From SpSt-28 sp036824555 (GTDB taxonomy: Archaea > Aenigmatarchaeota > Aenigmatarchaeia > CG10238-14 > SpSt-28): a stretch of DNA of 18,457 nt. The translations under genes were made by a program, and so were the position numbers. Below are positions 7,583 through 15,100 of the stretch, piece by piece; within the stretch, counting starts at the first letter, position 1, and every line of letters begins with the position of its first letter. Below the pieces are notes generated by a model. The model did no database searches, was not told the origin of the DNA, and worked only from the letters and a program-made list of their open reading frames with translations. Where the stretch lies: assembly GCA_036824555.1 (NCBI GenBank), contig DAISZX010000007.1, forward strand, positions 1 to 18,457, in the 5' to 3' direction.

Positions 7583-8230
7583 TCAAATAGAAAATAGAGC
7601 TTTTATAAAACCTTTTTCCTTCCTTAGCTCATTCCAATCTCTCAAAGCCTCTCTCAAAACCCGCTTTTCATTTTTAAGATGATTGCAAAAAGCTAAAGCA
7701 AACTTCCACTTATATCCTCTCTTCTCAACTTCTTCCTGTAAAAATATGTCTTCTAGTCTCTTCTTTTTAGGAAATTTAATTCCTATAACAGCTTCCTTTT
7801 TTATTAGTGTATTTGATGTAAATCCCCTTTGCTTAATTCCAAGCTTTACTTTGAATAAAAGCAACAGCTTTCTAAAAAAACCTATAAAGCCTTTAGTTAA
7901 TCCAAAGCCATGGATAGCTCCAGTATTTTCATCCCTTTCCTTTATAACCCTGTAAAACCATCTTTTGTTAACAACAATGTCAGCGTCTATAAAGAAGAAC
8001 CACTCAGTTTTAACTTTTCTAATTAAGATTTCCCTAACTTCCCCAAGGCTTTTGTTCGTTTGAAAAATTTCACATCCATATTTCTTGGCAATTTCTATTG
8101 TGTTATCATTGCTATAGCCATCTGCAATTATAATTCTATTTACTGGAATTGTTTCTTTTATTGCCTTTAAACAGGCTTCTAGAGTTTTGCCAGAGTTCAA
8201 AGTTGGAATACAAACATCAAACTTTTCCAT
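7583..8230 (-). CDS. Family 2 glycosyltransferase
   Basis: A 215-residue GT-A-fold enzyme that transfers a sugar from a nucleotide- or lipid-linked donor, acting at the cytoplasmic face of the membrane. The N-terminal VCIPTLNSGKTLEACL (6-21) and IIIADGYSNDNT (33-44) are the classic GT2 start and donor-binding region. The metal-binding DxD is D82-A-D84 in FFFIDADI. LEDIFLQEEVEKRG resembles the acceptor/base ED region. It is short but complete, and I see no transmembrane segment. It follows the flippase on the same strand with a 33-base gap and its own TATA box. The specific sugar is not predictable. Its TGA stop is followed by an in-frame open stretch into the small downstream gene. Confidence 0.88.
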   Translation of the reverse strand: MEKFDVCIPTLNSGKTLEACLKAIKETIPVNRIIIADGYSNDNTIEIAKKYGCEIFQTNKSLGEVREILIRKVKTEWFFFIDADIVVNKRWFYRVIKERDENTGAIHGFGLTKGFIGFFRKLLLLFKVKLGIKQRGFTSNTLIKKEAVIGIKFPKKKRLEDIFLQEEVEKRGYKWKFALAFCNHLKNEKRVLREALRDWNELRKEKGFIKALFSI

Positions 8231-8250
8231 TGATTATTTTGAGTTGGAAA

Positions 8251-8259
8251 ATATTTATT
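8251..8259 (-). promoter_or_regulatory. TATA box for the family 2 glycosyltransferase
   Basis: AATAAATAT on the minus strand is centred 25 nt before the ATG at 8230 and lies in the 33-base gap after the flippase stop codon. It suggests an independent leaderless transcript in addition to any read-through from the flippase. Confidence 0.45.
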
Positions 8260-8263
8260 GAAT

Positions 8264-9775
8264 TCACTCTGAAAATCTCTCCAAAATATTTTTAGCATTT
8301 AATATCCATTTCCTAAGTTTAGGCAATCTACTTGCAATGAATTCCAGAACTTTTACATCTTCTTTTTTGTAAAATTTCAAAAATAATAGTAGGCTTAGGT
8401 AAAGAAAACAAGCAATTAATAGCGAAAGAAATCCGATTAAAAGGCTTGAGGCGAGTTTTACCGCAAAATAAAGAAAGGCAAATGAGATTAGAGATGAGAT
8501 TAAAATTTTCGCAAAATCTTTTTTCGGTATTTCAACATTCAAGAACTTTTTTATGTAAAAGAAGCTGATGATTGAAAGAACTAAAATTGATGTGAAATAG
8601 GAAATTGCCATACCAAGAGCGGAATATTTTTTTGTTAGGGGATAAACAAGAACGAGAAACGTAAAGACTGTTAAAAGAACAATATTTCTGTTTAGTTTGG
8701 TTTTACCAATCGCATATAAATTTGAAAGAAAAACATTACCTAAACCATAAGTAACTGAGGCAATTGCAAGTATGGGGAATAAGTTGCTAGCTTCAAGATA
8801 TTTCTCGCTTGAAAATATTACTATAACTTGTTTCGAAAATATTATTAGGAAAAGGGCTATTGGCAATGAAAAGAATAATGAGTACCTTGCTACCAACTCT
8901 ATCAATCTTTTTTGTTGATTTTTAGTTTTGTGGTTTGCGGAAAGAGAAGAGATTATTGGCAATAAAGCAGAAGCTAGAGTATTTGGCAATGCAACGATGG
9001 GAAAAGTTATTATTAATGCTACAGTATAAATTCCAGTCGCTCTTGTATCTTGAATTATTGATAGCAAAGCATATTGGCCACTCGAAAATACACTCCAAGC
9101 TAAGCTAGAGACGAAAGCAGGAAAGGCGTATTCTAACAAAATTTCTTTCTTGTTGATCTTTGAAAATTTTTCTACTAGTTTTGTCTTAGAGCTTCTTAAT
9201 AGGAATATAAGAAAGTAACAAGCAATGAAGCCGATTATTGGACCAAAATATTTGAATCCAAAGAATATCAGTGTTAGTGTTAGCACACCTTTTAATAAAA
9301 GTCCAGAAATATCAGTAGAAAGATATGTTTTCATGTTTTGAAAACCGTAAATTATTGAACCAGAAAGAGAAGAAAGGGAAAGTGAAAACATTGCTAACGG
9401 AATTAACAAGCTAACAGATGGTGGTATTTTTAGTATTGAAGAGAAAAAATTGTTGAAGAGAAGGAAAAGAATTGAAATTGAGAAATTTGATAGTAAAACA
9501 ATTTGGTAAGAAAAATTTACCAAAGATTTTGTTTTTCCTCTTTCTTTTTTTGCCTCATATTCGGAAATAAGCTTCCAGAGAGCAGTGTTTATTCCAAGTA
9601 AAGAGAAAACTGATAAAAATGTGGCAAAATTTACAACCGTAGAAACAATTCCGTATTCTTCGGGCAATAAAGTTTTACCAGCAATGAACCAGTAAAAGAA
9701 ACCTATTATAGAAACTAAAAGCCAATCGAGGAAAAGGTATGCTGTATTTGATATGAGCTTTTTGCCTGCAGACAT
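8264..9775 (-). CDS. Polysaccharide/lipid-linked oligosaccharide flippase (MOP superfamily)
   Basis: A 503-residue polytopic membrane protein with roughly 12-14 hydrophobic segments along its whole length and short basic loops. The start, MSAGKKLISNTAYLFLDWLL, and the following FAGKTL-type loop (IAGKTLLPEEYGIVSTVVNF) are typical of RfbX/Wzx-like members of the MOP superfamily, in which 'LxxxEYGxxS' follows the first membrane helix. Such proteins move lipid-linked sugars across the cytoplasmic membrane, from the synthesis side to the outside. Its neighbours fit: a GT2 enzyme downstream and a GlcNAc-1-phosphate transferase divergently upstream. The C-terminus is charged and cytoplasmic. The exact lipid-linked substrate is unknown. 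Confidence 0.88.
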   Translation of the reverse strand: MSAGKKLISNTAYLFLDWLLVSIIGFFYWFIAGKTLLPEEYGIVSTVVNFATFLSVFSLLGINTALWKLISEYEAKKERGKTKSLVNFSYQIVLLSNFSISILFLLFNNFFSSILKIPPSVSLLIPLAMFSLSLSSLSGSIIYGFQNMKTYLSTDISGLLLKGVLTLTLIFFGFKYFGPIIGFIACYFLIFLLRSSKTKLVEKFSKINKKEILLEYAFPAFVSSLAWSVFSSGQYALLSIIQDTRATGIYTVALIITFPIVALPNTLASALLPIISSLSANHKTKNQQKRLIELVARYSLFFSLPIALFLIIFSKQVIVIFSSEKYLEASNLFPILAIASVTYGLGNVFLSNLYAIGKTKLNRNIVLLTVFTFLVLVYPLTKKYSALGMAISYFTSILVLSIISFFYIKKFLNVEIPKKDFAKILISSLISFAFLYFAVKLASSLLIGFLSLLIACFLYLSLLLFLKFYKKEDVKVLEFIASRLPKLRKWILNAKNILERFSE

Positions 9776-9795
9776 TTTTTCTATTTTTTTCTCAA

Positions 9796-9803
9796 TTTTA
9801 AAA
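9796..9803. promoter_or_regulatory. Palindromic TATA box shared by two divergent genes
   Basis: TTTTAAAA reads the same on both strands. Its centre (9799.5) is 24.5 nt from the flippase ATG at 9775 on the minus strand and 22.5 or 25.5 nt from the ATG pair at 9822/9825 on the plus strand. Both distances match those seen at other starts in the window. No other TATA-like element lies between the two genes, so one box probably serves both directions. Confidence 0.5.
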
Positions 9804-9821
9804 GAAAGTTCGAATAATTTT

Positions 9822-10829
9822 ATGATGTCTCAAGTTTTGGCTTCATTAATAGCTTTCGTTCTAACTTACATTTTAGTACCATTTTTCATAAAATACTTCA
9901 AAAAATCTGGAATAATGACAAGAGATGTTCACAAGAAAAATATGCCATTAGTTCCAAATTCCTTAGGAATACCATTTTTATTTGGGGTAAGCTTTGGTCT
10001 ACTTTTCTACATTTTCGTTCAAGTTTATTTTTACTCAAACTTTAAAGAAGTTTCTTACATTTTTGCCTCTCTTTCAACTTTATTTTTGATAACTTTAGCT
10101 GGTTTTCTAGATGACATAAATTCGTCTCAAGTAAAATTCAAAGGATTTTCTGAAGGGAAGGAAGGGCTAAAAAGATGGCAAAAAGTTTTGCTGACTTTAC
10201 CAGCAGCCTTGCCTCTAATGGTTGTGATGGCAGGAGAATCAAAGATGTCAGTTCCGTTTTTTGGAGAAGTAGATTTTGGAATTTTTTACCCTCTAGTTCT
10301 AGTTCCAATTGGTGTGATCGGCGCTGCTAATATGGTCAACATGTTAGATGGATTCAACGGATTAGATATAGGAATGGGTTTGGTTTACACTTTTAGCTTG
10401 GGAGTTTTTGCTTTGATTCACGAAAGAACTTTGGCAGCAACGATATTCTTTGTTTCTTTTTCCGCTCTTCTCGCTTGCTTTAGATACAATTTTTATCCTG
10501 CGAAAATTTTAAGCGGAGATAGCATGACTTATGCTTTAGGAGCAATATTGGCAATTGGTGCAATAGTTGGCAATATGGAAAAAGCCGCTTTAGTAACTTC
10601 TTTACCATTTATAATCCAAGCAATTTTAAAATTTTACTCAAGAATAAAGCTTGGTTATTTTGCTTCAGATTTAGGAATTTTACAAAAAGACGGGACGATA
10701 AAGTGCAAGTATGATAAAATTTATTCTTGGACGCATTTGGCAATGAAGTTTAAGCTAAAAGAATGGCAAATTAGCATTTTCATGATGTTAGTTCAAGCTC
10801 TCTTTTCAGCTTTAGCTTTTTTCGTTTAA
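9822..10829 (+). CDS. GlcNAc-1-phosphate transferase to dolichyl/polyprenyl phosphate (GPT/AglH type)
   Basis: An integral membrane protein of the MraY/WecA/GPT family that joins a sugar phosphate, usually GlcNAc-1-P from UDP-GlcNAc, to the lipid carrier, the first step of lipid-linked glycan assembly. Numbering is from the start chosen here. The magnesium-binding LDD is near 96-98, the signature NMVNMLDGFNGLD is at 170-182, and SGDSMTYALG lies at 231-240. The GFNGL form is that of archaeal and eukaryotic GPTs. The frame is open to an ATG at 9753, but that start overlaps the divergent flippase gene and would add a 23-residue extension unlike the family. ATG at 9822 (or 9825) begins just before the first membrane helix and sits correctly after the TATA box. 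The next gene converges after 6 bases. Confidence 0.9.
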   Translation: MMSQVLASLIAFVLTYILVPFFIKYFKKSGIMTRDVHKKNMPLVPNSLGIPFLFGVSFGLLFYIFVQVYFYSNFKEVSYIFASLSTLFLITLAGFLDDINSSQVKFKGFSEGKEGLKRWQKVLLTLPAALPLMVVMAGESKMSVPFFGEVDFGIFYPLVLVPIGVIGAANMVNMLDGFNGLDIGMGLVYTFSLGVFALIHERTLAATIFFVSFSALLACFRYNFYPAKILSGDSMTYALGAILAIGAIVGNMEKAALVTSLPFIIQAILKFYSRIKLGYFASDLGILQKDGTIKCKYDKIYSWTHLAMKFKLKEWQISIFMMLVQALFSALAFFV

Positions 10830-10835
10830 GAGCAA

Positions 10836-12152
10836 TTAAAAGACAAGGAGGAAAATGCTAGCTGGAACAATCAGCATTTTTCTATTTTCATCAAAGTCGA
10901 AAGTTTCTTTTGAAAGTAGAATTTTATTTTTTAGCTCAACGTTTGGAAAATCGGAGAATTTAACGTTTTCTTTAAACTTTACTTCTATTCCAAAATTTTT
11001 AAATACTATATCAATCTCTTTTTTGTTGTGGTAAAAGCCAACATGTCCAATTTTTCTGCTTAATTCCTCAGCAACAACTCCTTCTACAATTTTGCTAAAA
11101 TCATCAATCTTACTCTTCCCAAAAACTTTTCTGTTCACGACATGGAACAAGAAAGGATCTATAAAGTAGGCTTTTCTCATCTTCCTATAAACAATCCTTT
11201 CTTTGTAAGGGTCGAACGTATAAAAGTTTCTAATGACAAACAAATTCTCCAAAATTTCTAGGTATTCTCTTGCTGTTACATGAGACCCTATTTCCATTTC
11301 CTTTGCTATTGAAGATAGAGAAAATTTTGATGAATAATTTTTCAAAACTCCAGCTAAAACAGAAGTAGCAATTTTTTCACTCCTTTCTATCTTTGCTATG
11401 TCATGAATCAACCACTTCCAATAAATTTCATAAGTCTCTTCTTTAATTCTACCATCTTCCATTAGTTCATAAAAAGCTCTTGGAAAGCCCCCACATTCTA
11501 AAAATTTGTAAAATAGTTTGTTTGCTTCATCTTCGAAAACAACTAGTTTTTTTGCTGTATAGAAAACTTCCTCTAAATTTTCAAATTTTATGGAAATACT
11601 TAAACTTCTTCTCAATTCCTCGCTTCCAAAAATTCTACAGAATTCTTTGAATGTTAAAGGGAGAAAATTCTTTATTTCAATATTTCTTCCTGGAAAACTC
11701 TCTTTCCTTAAATTTAAAGAGGAAGAACCAGTTATGTAGATAACTTTATCTTTTGATAAGTTTGAATCTAGGATATACTTTATTGCTCTTTCCCAATCTT
11801 TAACAAATCCGACTTCATCTAGGAAGATGAATTTTTCTCCTTCTACCAAAAAATCAATTTTCCTTATCAAATCAATTATGTCTTCGAAATTTTTCAGAAT
11901 TTCGCAGCTAAAGTAAACAACTTTCTTTTCATCAACTTTCTTTTCCATAAGTAAGTCGTAAATTAGAAGTTTTAGATAAGTTGTCTTTCCCGTTTGTCTA
12001 GGTCCAACTAACAACTTATTTTTCTTTTCTTCGAAGGAATAAAGAAGCTTGTTCCTTCTTCTAAGTGCTTCCTTCACTTTTTCATCTTCCAAAATTTTAT
12101 CTCTAGATATCCACCACGGATTTTGTTCCTTTAAAGCATCTACTTCAACCAT
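10836..12152 (-). CDS. AAA_14/DUF4143-type ATPase with PD-(D/E)XK-like C-terminus
   Basis: A 438-residue P-loop ATPase of the archaeal/bacterial AAA_14 plus DUF4143 architecture. Walker A is GPRQTGKTT (50-58), Walker B KFIFLDEVGF (107-116), and a sensor-like YITGSSS is at 139-145. Family motifs NPWW (11-14) and FLPLTFKEF (163-171) are present. A winged-helix-like segment lies mid-protein, where SSIAKEMEIGSHVTAREYLE suggests DNA binding. The C-terminus has EIDIVF (379-384) followed by GIEVKF (388-393), giving D381, E390 and K392 in PD-(D/E)XK order. The cellular role of this family is not settled; members occur in accessory regions and often in many copies. An 18-bp palindrome sits just before its start codon, hinting at autoregulation. 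It follows the large surface protein gene by 23 bases. Confidence 0.85.
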   Translation of the reverse strand: MVEVDALKEQNPWWISRDKILEDEKVKEALRRRNKLLYSFEEKKNKLLVGPRQTGKTTYLKLLIYDLLMEKKVDEKKVVYFSCEILKNFEDIIDLIRKIDFLVEGEKFIFLDEVGFVKDWERAIKYILDSNLSKDKVIYITGSSSLNLRKESFPGRNIEIKNFLPLTFKEFCRIFGSEELRRSLSISIKFENLEEVFYTAKKLVVFEDEANKLFYKFLECGGFPRAFYELMEDGRIKEETYEIYWKWLIHDIAKIERSEKIATSVLAGVLKNYSSKFSLSSIAKEMEIGSHVTAREYLEILENLFVIRNFYTFDPYKERIVYRKMRKAYFIDPFLFHVVNRKVFGKSKIDDFSKIVEGVVAEELSRKIGHVGFYHNKKEIDIVFKNFGIEVKFKENVKFSDFPNVELKNKILLSKETFDFDENRKMLIVPASIFLLVF

Positions 12153-12154
12153 TT

Positions 12155-12172
12155 TTGATATTAGAATATCAA
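12155..12172. promoter_or_regulatory. 18-bp palindrome before the ATPase gene, possible operator
   Basis: TTGATATT, a 2-base centre AG, and AATATCAA form a perfect inverted repeat with 8-base arms. It ends 3 bases before the ATPase start codon (12152). The 2-base centre is too tight for an RNA hairpin loop, which favours a protein-binding site over a terminator. It sits between the likely TATA box and the start codon, a position suited to blocking transcription. Confidence 0.45.
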
Positions 12173-12179
12173 TTTTTAA
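12172..12179 (-). promoter_or_regulatory. Candidate TATA box for the ATPase gene
   Basis: TTAAAAAT on the minus strand is centred about 23.5 nt before the ATPase ATG. It overlaps the last codons of the surface protein gene and abuts the palindrome. Assigned by position and composition. Confidence 0.35.
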
Positions 12180-15100
12180 TCATTTTTTGACATTTTACTA
12201 TCAATTTTTGCTTTTTTAATTTTTAGCTTTTTCCTCAGCTTCGTAAACAAAAACAAGCTAACTCCAGCAACGCTTACAACAATTAAGAAAATGTATGCTG
12301 AAAGAAGAGATGGACTCAAACTAAATAGACCAGTTTGAGGATTTCTTGTTTTTGGAGCCCCCTTCGTTTTATTAGCGTTTCTTCCACTCGTCCTATTTTC
12401 CATTATTTCTGACTTCTCTTCATTCGAAACATTTAGACCTTCGCCTAAACTCGAGCTTTCGTTCAGGTTTTTGCTTGTTATGTTGTTATTTGAGAAATTG
12501 AAGGAGGTGTTTATTTGATAGGGGGAAGAAAATGAACCAATCTCTTTCTTTTCCTGTTGTGATTTTTGATTGTTGCTATTTTGCTCGCAAGGAGTTCCCC
12601 CATCGACAGAACTTTCTACCCAAATTCCATTTTTCAGCTCTAAACTTTTTCCATTATCATTGGCTCCAACTGAACTAGAATAATTAATTGAATCAATTAT
12701 GTGCAAAGAAGAATTTTTTATTGCTATGAATTCTCCTGCGTTGCTTAAAGAGAATGAGGATTGAAATATAGAGCAAGAAGCGGATGGATACTCTTCCTTA
12801 AATTTTGTAGCGTTGTTTGAGATTATTGCAAATTGATTTGGCCTTAAAACAGTACTTCCAAAAACTAATTTGATTTTATGGTTTGTGTTACTTTCAAAAA
12901 ACTTCCAATTAGTTAAATTAACTTCGCAATTACCAGCATTAAATATCTCTATCCATTCCCTTCCTTTATCATTTCCCTTAGGGTCGTACATTATTTCATT
13001 GATTATGATTTTTTGTTCATCGCAATAATTGTTTTCAGAGATTCTTGAAGGTTCTTCATTTTCATCTTCATAAACAACAAAGCTTGTCTCTCTTGGTCCA
13101 ATTGTTAGAGGGTCCCATTTTTCTATCAAGGCTTTAACTCTGTAAATTCCAGGAGCTTCTGGTTTAAATGTATAATAAACTTCCTTTGTTGAATTTTCTA
13201 GAGTTTCGTTGAAGACAAAACTGAAAGTGTGTGATGAATTAGAAATTTCTAAATAGATTGTTGCGTTATCAAAAACCTTACTGAAAATTTTTAGCTCTAT
13301 TTGGGCAATTTCTCCAAGCTTTGCATCTTTTGCCTTAACGTCAAAATCTAGAGGGGAATGATACGATAAACTTATTGTAATGTTTTTAATCACTTTTGCA
13401 GAATTATTTTCTTCATCATAAATTATAGTTGGAATAACGACCTCAACCTCATTTCTATTATCAATTGTCTTGTTTATCCTAACTTTATATCTTTTATTGA
13501 AGCTGGGTTTTGTTTTGTTTGTATCGAGAGATGAATTAGAGTGAGATAATAACTTTATTTTAGGTAAGCTTATGTTCTCTATTTTTTCTTCTTCCAAGCT
13601 TATACTTATGTTCTCCTCCTTTATTGAAACATTTTCAGGCAAATAATAGACAAATCTTTTTATTGGAACGATAGGTTCATTCTCTTCAACCAAATTTTCT
13701 TTTGAATCGTATTCTAGATTACCATCTTTAAAAGTGAAGTTGAAAGGAATGAAAACTTTTAGTTCGCAGTTTTCTCTGCAATCAAAAATAATTTTATGGT
13801 ACTCTAGCTCAACTTTTCCCTCTTTAGGCAATGAAGGATCTCCAAACAAGAAAAATTCGAGCAAGGACTTTTTCTTTATTCCTGGCTTTGTTATGTCAAA
13901 AGGATCCCAAGTAAACCAATCTGAGCGAAATGAATTTAATGCATAAATTAGGGCTTTTCCTATCGTATTCTCGCTAGAGAAAAATCTTGAATCGATTTCT
14001 CCGCTAAAAGGTGCGTAATTTAGAGCAGAAGCTCCTATAAAGCTTGCTGCTCCCATCTCTAAGAATTTATTTTTCATTTCACCTAGTGCAGCAAAATCAG
14101 AATTATCCCAGACAATCCTAGCATTTATTAAAGGAATATCTTCTGGAAGAAAAACGCTGCTTCCATTATATTGATAGTTAGTAAATTGTTGAATCCAAAA
14201 GCCATAGCTGATAATATCGTTTTTATTCTTAAAATTATTTGGTAGAATCCAAAGGCTACCATTTCCCAATCCTTCATAGTAAATTATCGAGGCGTTTTGC
14301 ATCTCTCTAGCAAGATTTTCTTTTGTCAATTCTAACCAAGGGTTTGGCCAAAGTTTTGAGATTATGCTAATTATATCGCTTAGAGAAATTGTTTCTTTTT
14401 GCGTTAAAACATCAATTACTTCTTCAAAGTTTTCTTCGAAAGAGGACCAATCATATTCAAAATATGTTTGCAAAGCTTCTCCAGCAATTTGAGAGCCTTT
14501 TATGAAAAGTAGCACGTTTGCCAGTATGGTAGATAAGCTTTTTGAGAGGTACTTCTCAAGAATTTTCTTCAATCCTTCGTATGTTAGCAAAAATTTAAGA
14601 ATTTCTTCCTTGCTCAGCTGACTTAGGAAAGATTCATGATTCGTTCTTCTCTCCACAAGCCTTACAACGCTATATCCCTTTTCATTCAATGTTTCGGCAA
14701 TGTTTCTTGCGTTTAACATTCCCCCTCCGCCATAAATTAAAATAGAGAAATAATCATTGTACAAATACTCGCTAGCAACCAATGCCTTTTTGTTAGTTTC
14801 TAAGTATCCTCTTGAGAAAATTAGAGAGGCAATGCTTTCATTTTCCGGCAATCTTCCAATGGCAAAATCAAGGTAAGTGTCTTCGTTTATGTCTGCATAT
14901 AACACATCTGAGAAGAACTCTTCTCCATCTTTTTCATCAGAAGCTTGAATTATCCCAAGAAACTTTAATTTCTCCACAGGGTCCTCAACCTTAAAACTTG
15001 GAACGCCAATTAAAAGCAAATAGTTACCCTTTAAAATGTTTTGAGAGTTGTTGAAAAGGAATCCAAAGGAATTTAGTTTTCTTACTTTCTGCTTTAAAAT

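Noticed and set aside
9753..9821. Upstream ATG for the GPT gene giving a 23-residue extension
   Set aside because: It would overlap the start of the divergent flippase gene and precede the shared TATA box. ATG at 9822/9825 fits promoter spacing and begins next to the first membrane helix.
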